Shown: one piece after another, positions 26,077 through 35,064 of the stretch | Position numbering within the stretch: position 1 is the stretch's first letter | How the letters are laid out: the number at the start of each line of letters is the position of its first letter | Origin: Kribbella capetownensis | Lineage (GTDB): Bacteria; Actinomycetota; Actinomycetes; Propionibacteriales; Kribbellaceae | Reading direction: 5' to 3' | DNA length: 64,000 nucleotides | Assembly (NCBI RefSeq): GCF_004331485.1 | Contig: NZ_SJKD01000007.1 | Span: 372,001 to 436,000, forward strand | The notes under the pieces: generated by a model | Told to the model about the DNA's origin: nothing | Database searches by the model: none | What the model saw: only the letters and a program-made list of their open reading frames with translations | Position numbers and translations under genes: made by a program

Positions 26077-28029
26077 ATGTCCGAGTCCGGCGACAGCGGC
26101 CGGTACAAGCCACGCAGGAAGGCGACCCGCGCCTCCTCGCGAGCAGCCCGGTCCAACCGGTCCACCCCGGCGGAGAACACCACCCCGCCGGCCCCTCCCG
26201 AACCACCGCGCTACGCACCACGCCCGACCGACGACGCACCACTGTGGTCGGGCCCCGACACCACCCCGCAGTACGCCCCGCGCTCCTCCGGCTTCAACTC
26301 GCCCGAGTCGGGTTTCGGCGGGTCGTCACAGTCGGGGTTCGGCGGGTCGGGTACGCGCGCGGCCGGCGGCTCGCCTTCGTGGGTCACCCAGTCGACGGCC
26401 GGTGCGCCGGAGGACGAGGCGGCCGAGAGTGGAGCGCGACGTGCGGCCCGGCGGCCGGCGTCCTCGGACTCCCCGCAGTACAACGCGCGCCGGGTGGCAG
26501 CCCCCAGGGCCTCGTCCGAATCCAGCGGACGCACGGCCGGGACCGCCGCATCCGCCTGGGACTTCACCGCACCGGCGGAGTCCCGCGACCGCGGACAAGC
26601 CTCGGGTACTCCGGCCTCGGCGTGGGACTTCGCGTCGCAGGCCGAAGCGCGCGCCTCCGAACCGCCCGCGAGCACGGCCGCGTCCGCCTGGGACTTCACC
26701 AACCCCCACGAAGACCGGTCCGGAGGAACCCCCGCATCTGCCTGGGACTTCACGTCCCTAGCGGACTCGGCCAGCCCGAAGCCCACCGGTTCCAACGACA
26801 CGACTGGCACGGACCCCAACGCGTGGCCCAGCACGACCGGGACGGAGTACAGCTCCCGCACGGCCGAACCCGGGACGGAGTACGGCTCTCGTACTGCGGG
26901 TCCTACCGGGATCGGGAACGAGTTCGGGACGCTGACCGCGACCGGGACCGCTCACCTCGGCACCAGCCCGCGGACCGGCTCCACCGCACTCGGCGGGTCG
27001 CGGACCGGGGCGACCGGACTTGGCGGTGCTACTGGGACTGCGGACACCACGAGCCGGCTGGGAGCCGGCGAGTCTGCGGGCCTTGGTACGACGGGAGCTG
27101 AGCTCGGCGCTCAGAGTGCGGCGGGGAGCAAGCGGACCGCCGACCGGGACGCGAGTCGTTCCGGCAGCGGGCGTCGTCTCGGCGGCGCCGCTTCCGGTGG
27201 TTCCGGTGGCGGGCGCGGCGGATCGCGGAGTGCGGCTCGTGCGGCGGCGGCCGGAAAGGCTTCGCGAGGACGGCGTTCGTTGATCGCGGTCGCGTCCGTG
27301 ATCCTGGTGATCACCCCGATCTCCTGGATCCTGCTGCACCAGCCGCAGAACGACCAGGCCGACGCCTCGATCCCGATCGTCACCCGGACCGACGACACCT
27401 ACATCACACCGACAACCAAACCGGTCGTCGCACCACCCACCCCATCGGCCAAGCCAACGGTCCCGCCCTCCGCGACCCCCACTCCGACGGATTCGACGAC
27501 CCCCAGCACCACGCCGTCGACTACCAAGCCCACCGACCGGCCGACCGCGAGCCCGACCGAGGGCCGTACAACCACGGACCCCACCGCCACCCCCGACGAT
27601 CGCCCCACCACGACGTCCCCGTCCAGCCCGCCCACGTCGACCCCGCCGCCACCGCCGGCGGATGACGGCAGCATGACCTCGGACGAGCTGGCGCTGTTCA
27701 CGATGATCGACAACGCCCGCCAGAACAACGGTTGTGCGCCGCTCAAGCGCGACAGCAACATCACCAGCGGCGCTCGGAACGACGCGGAGAACAACGCCGA
27801 CTCGGGTTCGGTCAACGACAGCAGCGGCTCGAAGAGCGAGGCAGGCGGCGATCGGTGGAGCGTCCAGGACGCCTATAACCAGATGATGTCGCAGAGCTCG
27901 AACACGGTCCTGAACTGCGGTCACAAGACGCTGGGTGTCGGCTACGGCTCGTCGCCGCACTGCACCAGCTTGCTGTGCGCCATCACCGGCAAGACCCCCC
28001 GGAACGCCTGGGTGGCTGACTTCTCGTAA
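26077..28029 (+). CDS. Large CAP-like membrane protein with degenerate CAP domain and ASAWDF repeats
   Basis: 650 aa and the third member of the tandem set. Residues 1-398 are predicted disordered and cytoplasmic: basic at first, then Gly/Ser/Thr-rich, with four ASAWDF repeats whose tryptophans are at 161, 183, 205 and 223. One membrane helix follows at about 401-421, then a Thr/Pro stalk (about 425-530) and a C-terminal CAP-like domain (about 533-650). That domain keeps the flanking pattern (NNGCAPLKRDS, VLNCGHKTLGVGYGS, AWVADFS) but lacks the two CAP histidines and the GEN motif, and the central segment is shortened. Enzyme activity is unlikely; a structural, sensing or scaffolding role is an inference. 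Confidence 0.78.
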   Translation: MSESGDSGRYKPRRKATRASSRAARSNRSTPAENTTPPAPPEPPRYAPRPTDDAPLWSGPDTTPQYAPRSSGFNSPESGFGGSSQSGFGGSGTRAAGGSPSWVTQSTAGAPEDEAAESGARRAARRPASSDSPQYNARRVAAPRASSESSGRTAGTAASAWDFTAPAESRDRGQASGTPASAWDFASQAEARASEPPASTAASAWDFTNPHEDRSGGTPASAWDFTSLADSASPKPTGSNDTTGTDPNAWPSTTGTEYSSRTAEPGTEYGSRTAGPTGIGNEFGTLTATGTAHLGTSPRTGSTALGGSRTGATGLGGATGTADTTSRLGAGESAGLGTTGAELGAQSAAGSKRTADRDASRSGSGRRLGGAASGGSGGGRGGSRSAARAAAAGKASRGRRSLIAVASVILVITPISWILLHQPQNDQADASIPIVTRTDDTYITPTTKPVVAPPTPSAKPTVPPSATPTPTDSTTPSTTPSTTKPTDRPTASPTEGRTTTDPTATPDDRPTTTSPSSPPTSTPPPPPADDGSMTSDELALFTMIDNARQNNGCAPLKRDSNITSGARNDAENNADSGSVNDSSGSKSEAGGDRWSVQDAYNQMMSQSSNTVLNCGHKTLGVGYGSSPHCTSLLCAITGKTPRNAWVADFS

Positions 28030-28107
28030 GACGTACGCGTGCTTCCTGGGTGGTTGGTGCGACCATGTAAGAACGACTCATGGTCCACCAACCCTGCGGG
28101 AGGCCGG

Positions 28108-28368
28108 ATGTACGGGGAACGTGATGATCTGGACCCAGCCCGGCCCGCGCACTTCGGAATCCCGCCGGATGCGCTCGCGGACGAGCGCCCGGATCCGCGG
28201 CCCGAGGAGGCACGGCGGATGGGCCTGAGCCGGCACACCGAGGAAGGCGCCGTCCTCTACTTCGCCTCGTCGCTGGACCGTGACAAGCCCCGGCACCGGA
28301 TGATCGCCTGGATCCTCCTCATCACCTTCGCCGCCCCCGCCCTCTACATGCTCCTCCTCATCCTCTAG
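28108..28368 (+). CDS. Small membrane protein, unknown
   Basis: 86 aa. ATG 28108 has GGGAGG six bases upstream. The first 60 residues are hydrophilic and charged, with many Asp, Glu, Arg and Pro, and the C-terminus is a single hydrophobic helix (MIAWILLITFAAPALYMLLL). This is a tail-anchored layout with a cytoplasmic domain. No family was recognised. It follows the third CAP gene by 78 bp on the same strand and could be its partner, but a separate promoter is equally possible. Confidence 0.65.
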   Translation: MYGERDDLDPARPAHFGIPPDALADERPDPRPEEARRMGLSRHTEEGAVLYFASSLDRDKPRHRMIAWILLITFAAPALYMLLLIL

Positions 28369-28427
28369 CCCGTCCGTCCGCTCGCCGACAACACGACCGA
28401 GGCGCTCGCCCGCGGCGGCGACCCCCT

Positions 28428-28522
28428 GAACATTTGAGGGGATATCCACCGATGTTGCCCCTTCTCCAGCCGTAATACGACGGGAGAAGGGGCAACTACA
28501 GGGGTTGTCCGTTCAAATGATC
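28428..28522. terminator. 95-bp long-arm palindrome between convergent genes
   Basis: The core is a perfect 14-bp stem, GTTGCCCCTTCTCC (28454-28467) with GGAGAAGGGGCAAC (28483-28496). Imperfect pairing continues outwards to CATTTGA (28431-28437) and TCAAATG (28513-28519), about 30 of 40 positions pairing. It lies between the convergent ends of the 28108 gene and the GlxA-family gene at 28608, where a two-way terminator is expected, but the stem is longer than needed for that. Confidence 0.6.
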
Positions 28523-28607
28523 GGCGCGCGGGCAGGGCGGTGGTGCGTGCGGGGCAGGCGGGACAAGGCGGGGCAAGGCCGCGGGAAGGCGGGGCGGGAG
28601 CGTGGTG

Positions 28608-29546
28608 TCAGGCGGCGAAGTCCTGGCGGTGACGTTGGGGGGTTGTGCCGAGGATGGTGTGGAAGTGGTGGCGGAGGGCCGCGCTGCTGCCGAAGCCGCT
28701 CTCGGTGGCGATTCGTTCGACCGGGTGATCCGTGGTCTCAAGCAACAACCTGGCCCGGTCCAGCCGCTGCCTCAGTAGCCACGCCTGCCCGGAGCTACCG
28801 GTCCGCGCCCGGAACTGCCTGGTGAAGGTACGCCGCGACAGCGCAACCGCACCGGCCCATTCATCCAGCGACACCGGCTGATCCAGCCGCGCGCGAGCCC
28901 ACAGCATCGCCTTCTCGATCACGTCGTCGCTCGGATCCGGCGGCACCGGGACCGGGATGTACTGCGCCTGTGAACCACTCCGATGCGGCGCGACCACAAT
29001 GCTCCGCGCCAACTGCTCGGCCAACTCGACACCGTGGTGGCTGCGCACGAGATGCAGGCAGCAGTCGAGCGACGCGGCCGTCCCCGCCGACGTCAGCAGA
29101 TCCCCCAGATCCGACCACAACACATCCGCGCGCACCCTGATCCCCGGGTACCGCTCCTGCAGCCGATCCGCCCACCCCCAGTGCGTCACGATCTCCCGCC
29201 CGTCCGCGATCCCACTGGCCGCAACCAGGAACGCACCGATGCACAGCCCGACCACAGTCGCCCCCCGCGCGTGCGCCCGCCGGATGGAGTCGAGCAGTAC
29301 GGCGGAAGGTTCGCGATCCGGATCCCAGCTCGGCAGGATCACTACATCCGCCCGATCCATCACCTCGAGCCCGCGATCGACGGTGACCCCGAAGCCCGCG
29401 TTGGTCCGCAGCGGCCCCGGCTCCTCAGCACAGACCAGTACGTCGTACTGACCCTTCGCACCGTGGCGATCGCCGAGGACCAGGCAGGGCACGGACAGGT
29501 GGAACGGGCTCATCCCGTCGTACGCGAGGACGGCGACTGTACGCAT
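28608..29546 (-). CDS. GlxA-family regulator (DJ-1/PfpI + AraC)
   Basis: 312 aa. The N-terminal half is a DJ-1/PfpI (class I glutamine amidotransferase-like) domain with the nucleophile-elbow segment VVGLCIGAFLVAASG. The C-terminal half is an AraC-type double helix-turn-helix (LSRRTFTRQFRARTG; RLLLETTDHPVERIATESGFG). Such regulators sense small metabolites, often in amino-acid or quaternary amine catabolism. It lies divergent from the metallo-hydrolase gene at 29628, which is its most likely target. Confidence 0.85.
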   Translation of the reverse strand: MRTVAVLAYDGMSPFHLSVPCLVLGDRHGAKGQYDVLVCAEEPGPLRTNAGFGVTVDRGLEVMDRADVVILPSWDPDREPSAVLLDSIRRAHARGATVVGLCIGAFLVAASGIADGREIVTHWGWADRLQERYPGIRVRADVLWSDLGDLLTSAGTAASLDCCLHLVRSHHGVELAEQLARSIVVAPHRSGSQAQYIPVPVPPDPSDDVIEKAMLWARARLDQPVSLDEWAGAVALSRRTFTRQFRARTGSSGQAWLLRQRLDRARLLLETTDHPVERIATESGFGSSAALRHHFHTILGTTPQRHRQDFAA

Positions 29547-29627
29547 GGAACCAGTATGGCCCGATCTTCAGGAACTGTGGCTCTCGGGCCAATGGTGGAC
29601 CAGGCCGCCCCGCCGGAAAATCGAGGT

Positions 29628-30401
29628 ATGAAGATCACGCACGTCGGCGGCCCGACCGCCCTGATCAGCCTCGGCGGGCTGAACCTGCTGACCGATCCCG
29701 CCTTCGACGAGCCGCAGGACTACGAGCTGCCAGGCGGGCGAGTGATGACCAAGCTGACCGGTCCGGCGGTGCCGGCCGCGGAGCTCGGGACGATCGATGC
29801 GGTCCTGTTGTCGCACGACCAGCACAAGGACAACCTGGACGACGCCGGCCGCGCGTTGCTGCCGTCGATCCCCACGGTCCTGTCGACTCCGGGCGCGGCC
29901 ACCCGGATCCCCGGTGTCCACGGTCTCGCGAACTGGGAGCCGTTCGACCTGCAGCGACCGGACGGCGGCGTGCTGACGGTGACCGGCGTACCCGCGTTGC
30001 ACGGTCCCGAGGGCGCGGAAGCGGTCACGGGAGTCGTCACCGGCTTCGTGCTCAGCGGCGAGGGTCTGCCGACCGCCTACGTGTCCGGCGACAACGCCTC
30101 GGTGGACTTGGTGAAGCAGATCGCCGATCGCTTCGGCCCGTTCGACGTCGCCGTCCTCTTCGCCGGCGGAGCGCGTACGACGCTCCTGGATGGAGCACCC
30201 CTGACGCTGACGACGGAGGCCGCGGTCGAGGCCGCGCACCTCCTCGACCCTGCGGTCATCGTGCCGGTCCACACCGAGGGCTGGGCACACTTCTCCGAAG
30301 GCCCCGACACGGTGATCGCGGCGTTCGCGGCCGCGGGACTGACCGATCGTCTGCGCGTCCTGGACCACGGCGTCGCGACAGCACTAACCGACGGCGTGTG
30401 A
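29628..30401 (+). CDS. Metallo-beta-lactamase-fold hydrolase
   Basis: 257 aa. The metal motif appears as SHDQHKDNLDD, a variant of HxHxDH with Asn in the last position, as in UlaG-like and related MBL proteins that use one or two metals. A second conserved region is VSGDNASV and the last metal ligand is in IVPVHTEGW. Cytoplasmic. ATG 29628 is preceded by GAGG at short spacing. Divergent from the GlxA-family gene, with which it may form a regulated pair. The last 18 bp overlap the convergent M1 gene. Confidence 0.82.
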   Translation: MKITHVGGPTALISLGGLNLLTDPAFDEPQDYELPGGRVMTKLTGPAVPAAELGTIDAVLLSHDQHKDNLDDAGRALLPSIPTVLSTPGAATRIPGVHGLANWEPFDLQRPDGGVLTVTGVPALHGPEGAEAVTGVVTGFVLSGEGLPTAYVSGDNASVDLVKQIADRFGPFDVAVLFAGGARTTLLDGAPLTLTTEAAVEAAHLLDPAVIVPVHTEGWAHFSEGPDTVIAAFAAAGLTDRLRVLDHGVATALTDGV

Positions 30402-31637
30402 TCTCCAGAACGACGTCAGGTCGGTCGAACTGACGGCCTGCGCCGCAGCCTTGAACTCGGCCGGGGTCGACACTCCGAACCAATGGTCGCGCGCGTAGGT
30501 CGTCAGCAGCCGCGCCATCGCCGGCGCCCCGACCAGCCGCTCCAGCTCATGCAACATGCACGAGCCGTAGGTGTAGACATAGGTCGCGTACGACGACCGA
30601 TGCGCTCCCCAATAGGCCATCGAGCTACTGATTGCCACCGGCAACGGTCCGGGCCAGCACCCGGCCTGCTGATCGCCCGCGTGCAGATCAGTCGCGTACG
30701 TCGCGAAAGCCTCGTCCAGCCAGGGATCCGCGTACTCGTTGTTGCCGACGATCCCGTACCACCACTGGTGCGCCACCTCATGCACCGCCGGACTCGCGGG
30801 CGAGATCAGGAACACGAACCCGGGGTACTCCATCCCGCTGAAGCTCGTCCAGTGGTCGTTCAGCACCAGGTCGATCTCGCCGTACGGATACTCGCCGAAC
30901 CGGCGCCCGAAGTCGTCGATCGCCGCGACTGCTTCGGTCCGGGTCTCCGCCACCGCCTCAGGACTGAGCAAGTCCGTCGCCCACGTGCGCACCTTGATGC
31001 CGCCGGGCGAGGTGGCCTCAGCGGTCCGGAACGGCCCGGCCGCCCAGGCGAAATCCCTGACCTGCTTGGCGATCGCGACACCGTCAATCAGCTCGCCGGT
31101 CGACGGTACGCCCAGCTGCCCCGGGTGCAGCAGCCGGACCTCGAAGTCCGCCGCCACCGTGTAGAAGCTCTCACCGATCCCGACATCCGGATCGAGATGC
31201 CAGCCGTCAGCGTCGCGCACGGCAAGCACCGGCAGCGCGTTGCCGAAGAAGCTGTACGCGCCCGACCGGCCGAACCGATCCTCGCGGTCCGGCGCAGTCA
31301 TGGTGACGTCGAATCCGATCGTCGTCCGCTTCCCCGGCGCCAACGGCTCGGCCGGAACCACCTTGACCACAGTGCAGTCGGTCGTCGCCGTACCGCCGGA
31401 GAAGTTGCTCACGACAACCGAAGAGCATCCCCCGGCATTGCCCCACAGCCGCAGGTAGATCTCGGCCATCGGATCCGCCGACGTGTTCGTGAAGGTGACG
31501 CTCTCCCGCCCGGACCACGTCCTGCCCTCGGCGTTGCTGGTCAGCTCCACCTGGTACGACGGCGTCCGCGGAACCTCGGCATTCGCCGGGACCAGCAACG
31601 AAGCAGGGGCCAACAGCAACAACAGGATCCGGTACAC
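30384..31637 (-). CDS. Secreted M1-family metallopeptidase
   Basis: 417 aa with an N-terminal signal peptide (MYRILLLLLAPASLLVPANA). The gluzincin zinc site is H286-E287-x-x-H290 (AVHEVAHQWW) with the third ligand Glu309 in PWLDEAFATY. The exopeptidase motif appears as GMEYPG (268-273), a GxMEN variant. It lacks the large C-terminal domain of full aminopeptidase N, so it is a short secreted member of the family. Two cysteine pairs could form disulfides. It is expected to act on extracellular peptides. Confidence 0.85.
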   Translation of the reverse strand: MYRILLLLLAPASLLVPANAEVPRTPSYQVELTSNAEGRTWSGRESVTFTNTSADPMAEIYLRLWGNAGGCSSVVVSNFSGGTATTDCTVVKVVPAEPLAPGKRTTIGFDVTMTAPDREDRFGRSGAYSFFGNALPVLAVRDADGWHLDPDVGIGESFYTVAADFEVRLLHPGQLGVPSTGELIDGVAIAKQVRDFAWAAGPFRTAEATSPGGIKVRTWATDLLSPEAVAETRTEAVAAIDDFGRRFGEYPYGEIDLVLNDHWTSFSGMEYPGFVFLISPASPAVHEVAHQWWYGIVGNNEYADPWLDEAFATYATDLHAGDQQAGCWPGPLPVAISSSMAYWGAHRSSYATYVYTYGSCMLHELERLVGAPAMARLLTTYARDHWFGVSTPAEFKAAAQAVSSTDLTSFWRSHAVG

Positions 31638-31670
31638 GACTCCCCCTCGGGTCGGGTGGAGTCTCGGACG

Positions 31671-32534
31671 CTACCGCTCGGTCTGCGCCGGGTCCGTGCC
31701 TGCCGGGATCCATTCGTGTACCAAGATCTCATCACCCACGTGAAGGGTGCCCTCGGCAAGCACCGCGGCCTTCATGCCGAAGCTGACGCCGCCACCGTAG
31801 TCGGGCTGCCGCCGGTACGACGCCAGCGTCCGGGTCGGCTCCGGCCCGCGCTTCTCGCCGGTCGCCTGGTCCACGGTCGGAACCGCGCACCGGATCGAGC
31901 GGGCCGAGTACCCGATCTCGACCGAGCCCGCCGACATCCGCAGCACCTTGTCCTCGGTGTGCGGTTCGGACCAGCCGGCCACCACGACGTTCGGGCGGAA
32001 GCGGTTCATCGGGATCGCGTCGCCACCGCGCTCGACGACCCGCGCGTTCAGGCCGTCGAGTGACGACAGCGAGGTGATCATCAGCGCGTGCGCATCGCCG
32101 AACCCGGTCTGCCCCTGATGCACACCCCAGCCCGGCCGCTCGTGTTCGGGCGTGACCCGGACCAGCGCCGCCGGCTTGCCGAGCCGTTCGGTGAACCACT
32201 TGTCCGCGGCCGGGTCCTGGACGACGCCCTGGCCGAACCACTTCCCGAACAGGCTGACGTCACGCCGCTTGCCGTCGTACCGGACCCGGATCTCGAGGTC
32301 CGGTACGCCCGGGCCGGACAACCGGAGCGCGTCACCGTCGCTCAGGATCTCGGCCCGCAGCGATGCCATCGCGGGCAGGCTGCGCTGACTCAGGAAGGTG
32401 CCATCCGGCTCGACCAGCATGAAGTTCCGGTCGTGCCGGAGCCCGGTCGGCCCCACCTCGGCGTGCTCCACCGGCACACCGGACAGACCCTTCACCGGGT
32501 AGTACGCCAGAGCGGCGACCTTCGCAACGGACAT
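31671..32534 (-). CDS. MOSC-domain protein
   Basis: 287 aa. An N-terminal MOSC_N beta-barrel (ALAYYPVKGLSGVPVEHAEV) is followed by the catalytic MOSC domain, with FRPNVVVAGW and the IRCAVPTVDQATG segment holding the conserved Cys of the family. MOSC proteins bind the molybdenum cofactor as in mARC/YcbX and reduce N-hydroxylated compounds or deliver sulfur; which applies here is not known. Cytoplasmic. Start ATG 32534, divergent from the HTH gene, with a 77-bp shared promoter region. Confidence 0.86.
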   Translation of the reverse strand: MSVAKVAALAYYPVKGLSGVPVEHAEVGPTGLRHDRNFMLVEPDGTFLSQRSLPAMASLRAEILSDGDALRLSGPGVPDLEIRVRYDGKRRDVSLFGKWFGQGVVQDPAADKWFTERLGKPAALVRVTPEHERPGWGVHQGQTGFGDAHALMITSLSSLDGLNARVVERGGDAIPMNRFRPNVVVAGWSEPHTEDKVLRMSAGSVEIGYSARSIRCAVPTVDQATGEKRGPEPTRTLASYRRQPDYGGGVSFGMKAAVLAEGTLHVGDEILVHEWIPAGTDPAQTER

Positions 32535-32611
32535 TGGCCAAGCCTACCTTGACCCCTGTCACTTGCTCTGTTTGTTCATGTTGGATTATGTTTGATCGCG
32601 AGGAGGTCGCA

Positions 32612-33130
32612 ATGCAGGATGTGGAAGCCTTCGCCGCGGCACTGCAGCGGGTACGACGACATGCCGGGCTGACGTACCGCGAACTGGCCGAGCGAGCACA
32701 CTACTCACACGCGCACCTGGTCCGCGCGTCCGGCGGCAAGCAGCTGCCGACCTGGGAGGTGACGGCCGCCTTCCTGACCGGCTGTGGCGTACCGCCCGAC
32801 CTGATGCCCGTCTGGCGGCGTCACTGGGAGACCGCGTGCCGCGATCCGCAAGACGTCCTCGGTCTGCTGCAGCTCGCCACCACACTCGAGGAGTTGGGCA
32901 GCGCTCTGGCCACGCTGGCTCGGCCACGATCGCTGCGGACTCTGGCCCGACTGACCGGTATCCCGCGCACCACTATCCAGGGTTGGCTGCAAGGCACCCG
33001 CCTGGCCGGCCGCGATCGACTCGACCACCTGGTGCGCGTGATCGGCGCGACGCCCGCCGAGCGCGCGGCGGTCGCGCAGGCCCTCGACCGGATCAGCTCC
33101 GGAAGGTCCCCGGCGGTGCCGGCGGCGTGA
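32612..33130 (+). CDS. Helix-turn-helix (XRE-like) protein
   Basis: 172 aa. An N-terminal HTH_31/XRE-type domain (FAAALQRVRRHAGLTYRELA, then HYSHAHLVRASGGKQLPTW) is followed by a second HTH-like segment (ARLTGIPRTTIQGWLQG). Similar N-termini occur in actinobacterial Lsr2-independent XRE and NTPase regulators. ATG 32612 with GGAGG six bases upstream is preferred to ATG 32588. Its final 38 bp overlap the convergent methyltransferase-fold gene. DNA target unknown. Confidence 0.75.
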   Translation: MQDVEAFAAALQRVRRHAGLTYRELAERAHYSHAHLVRASGGKQLPTWEVTAAFLTGCGVPPDLMPVWRRHWETACRDPQDVLGLLQLATTLEELGSALATLARPRSLRTLARLTGIPRTTIQGWLQGTRLAGRDRLDHLVRVIGATPAERAAVAQALDRISSGRSPAVPAA

Positions 33131-33899
33131 CGAACCCCTCGGCGTCGACGAGTAGCGCCGCCTTCCCGGCCAGCTCGCTCAGCGGCATCACGTCGTACGG
33201 CGGCTGAGCCTTCCGGCCGGCCGCGGTCAGATCGGGCACGGACTGCGGTGACGCGACCAGAATGACGTTGCCGAACCCCTTGCCCCGCAGGACTTTCCGC
33301 TCGGCGAGCACGACGCCGTCGCCGAGGACCCCGCGGACGGTCGCGACGACCCGGCGGATGAACGGCAGGCCGGCCGACCCGTCGATCAAGTTCGCGACCA
33401 GTACGCCGGTCGGCCGCAGCACGCGCGCACATTCGGTGAAGAACTCGCTGGTGACCAGGTTCGCCGGGACCGCTTCGCGTTCGAACGCGTCCAGGATCAG
33501 CAGGTCCATCGAATCGTCGTACAACTGGGTGATCCCGGCCCGGCCGGTGACGGCGCGCACCTTGATACCGGAGCGCTTGGGCAGCGGCAGCGCCTCCCGG
33601 ACGAACTCGGTCAGATCCTCGTCGGGTTCGAGGACGATCTGCCGCGACCGCGCCCGGGTGCCGGCGACGTACCTCGGCAGGCTCAGCGCCGCCCCACCGA
33701 TATGGACGACCGCGACCGGCTGGCGCCGTGGCGCGACGGCGTCGACCACGTCGCCGATCCGGCGCATGTACTCGAACGACAGGTTGGTGGGGTCCGCAAG
33801 GTCGACCTGCGACTGCAGCGACCCGTCGACCCGCAGCACGAACGTCCCATCGGCGTCCGCCTCGACGGTCGCAATCCCGGATCCAACCTTGCGCTCCAC
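33093..33899 (-). CDS. Spermidine-synthase-like (SAM/aminopropyltransferase fold) protein
   Basis: 268 aa with a Rossmann fold of the spermidine synthase/methyltransferase class: nucleotide loop [15 protein letters not shown], acidic strand end VLEPDEDL, and [11 protein letters not shown] as the catalytic-region aspartate strand. The polyamine-binding residues of true SpeE are not clearly conserved, and SpeD is not nearby, so the substrate is open. Start is GTG 33899 with AAAGGTGG in front. Divergent from mdh. Confidence 0.75.
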   Translation of the reverse strand: MERKVGSGIATVEADADGTFVLRVDGSLQSQVDLADPTNLSFEYMRRIGDVVDAVAPRRQPVAVVHIGGAALSLPRYVAGTRARSRQIVLEPDEDLTEFVREALPLPKRSGIKVRAVTGRAGITQLYDDSMDLLILDAFEREAVPANLVTSEFFTECARVLRPTGVLVANLIDGSAGLPFIRRVVATVRGVLGDGVVLAERKVLRGKGFGNVILVASPQSVPDLTAAGRKAQPPYDVMPLSELAGKAALLVDAEGFVTPPAPPGTFRS

Positions 33900-33947
33900 C
33901 CACCCACCTTTTCACCCGAATGTGAGGAAGTCGGTCCCGCCCCAGCG

Positions 33948-33976
33948 TTGGTACCGAGCGCGTGGCTTGCTAGCGT
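33948..33976 (+). promoter_or_regulatory. Probable mdh promoter
   Basis: TTGGTA (33948-33953), a 17-bp spacer, and TAGCGT (33971-33976), which fits the actinobacterial TANNNT -10 pattern. Transcription would begin near 33983, giving a leader of about 30 bases containing GAGGAG before the GTG at 34014. Confidence 0.45.
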
Positions 33977-34013
33977 CCGAAGCACACAGTCAAATCAGTT
34001 CGAGGAGCGTGTC

Positions 34014-35006
34014 GTGAGCACTACACCGGTGAAGGTGGCCGTTACCGGAGCCGCCGGGAATATCGGCTACAGCCTGCTGTTCCGGATCGCGAGCGGCGCG
34101 CTGCTCGGGCCGGACACTCCGGTCGAGCTGCGGCTGCTGGAGATCACCCCGGCCCTGAAGGCGCTCGAGGGTGTGGTGATGGAGCTCGACGACTCGGCGT
34201 TCCCGACCCTGGCCGGCATCGAGATCGGCGACGACCCGAACGCCGTCTTCGACGGCGTCAACGTCGCGCTGCTGGTGGGCGCGCGACCGCGCACCAAGGG
34301 GATGGAGCGCGGTGACCTGCTGGAGGCCAACGGCGCGATCTTCACCGTCCAGGGCAAGGCCCTGAACGACCACGCCGCGGACGACATCCGGATCACCGTG
34401 ACCGGCAACCCGGCCAACACCAACGCGCTGATCGCGAAGAGCAACGCGCCGGACATCCCGGCCGAGCGGTTCTCGGCGCTGACCCGGCTGGACCACAACC
34501 GCGCGCTGGCGCAGCTGGCGAAGAAGACCGGTGCGCACACCACCGACATCAAGAAGCTGACGATCTGGGGCAACCACTCCGCGACGCAGTACCCGGACAT
34601 CTTCCACGCCGAGGTGAGCGGCAAGAACGCGGTCGAGGTCGTCAACGACCAGGCGTGGCTGGAGAACGACTTCATCCCGACCACGCAGAAGCGCGGTGCG
34701 GCGATCATCGAGGCCCGCGGCGCGTCCTCGGCGGCGTCAGCGGCGGCCGCCACCATCGATCACACCCGCGACTGGCTGCGCGGCTCGGCCGACGGCGACT
34801 GGCTGTCGATGGCGGTCGTGTCCGACGGCTCGTACGGCGTCCCCGAGGGCCTGATCTCGTCGTTCCCCGTGACCACCAAGGACGGCAACTGGGAGATCGT
34901 CCAGGGCCTGGAGATCAACGACTTCTCCCGCGCCCGGATCGACGCCAGCACCACCGAGCTGGCCGAAGAGCGCGACGCGGTCCAGGCGCTCAACCTGCTC
35001 GGCTGA
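34014..35006 (+). CDS. mdh: Malate dehydrogenase
   Basis: 330-aa NAD-dependent enzyme of the citric acid cycle, oxidising malate to oxaloacetate. The dinucleotide loop is [13 protein letters not shown] near the N-terminus, substrate arginines lie in [19 protein letters not shown], and the catalytic His is in [12 protein letters not shown]. This is the GAAGxIG, cytosolic-type MDH branch typical of actinobacteria. GTG 34014 follows GAGGAG at correct spacing. A strong bidirectional hairpin follows the gene. Confidence 0.95.
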   Translation: MSTTPVKVAVTGAAGNIGYSLLFRIASGALLGPDTPVELRLLEITPALKALEGVVMELDDSAFPTLAGIEIGDDPNAVFDGVNVALLVGARPRTKGMERGDLLEANGAIFTVQGKALNDHAADDIRITVTGNPANTNALIAKSNAPDIPAERFSALTRLDHNRALAQLAKKTGAHTTDIKKLTIWGNHSATQYPDIFHAEVSGKNAVEVVNDQAWLENDFIPTTQKRGAAIIEARGASSAASAAAATIDHTRDWLRGSADGDWLSMAVVSDGSYGVPEGLISSFPVTTKDGNWEIVQGLEINDFSRARIDASTTELAEERDAVQALNLLG

Positions 35007-35020
35007 CCCCCAGCACACAG

Positions 35021-35055
35021 AAGGCCCCCGGGAGCACGCATCTCCCGGGGGCCTT
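35021..35055. terminator. Bidirectional terminator after mdh
   Basis: AAGGCCCCCGGGAG (35021-35034) pairs exactly with CTCCCGGGGGCCTT (35042-35055) around a seven-base loop, between the convergent stop codons of mdh and the subtilase gene. Confidence 0.8.
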
Positions 35056-35064
35056 CCGCTGTCG

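Noticed and set aside
28708-29560. Extension of the metallo-hydrolase frame far upstream of 29628
   Set aside because: The extension is antisense to the GlxA gene and has Arg/Pro-rich shadow composition; ATG 29628 starts the fold correctly.
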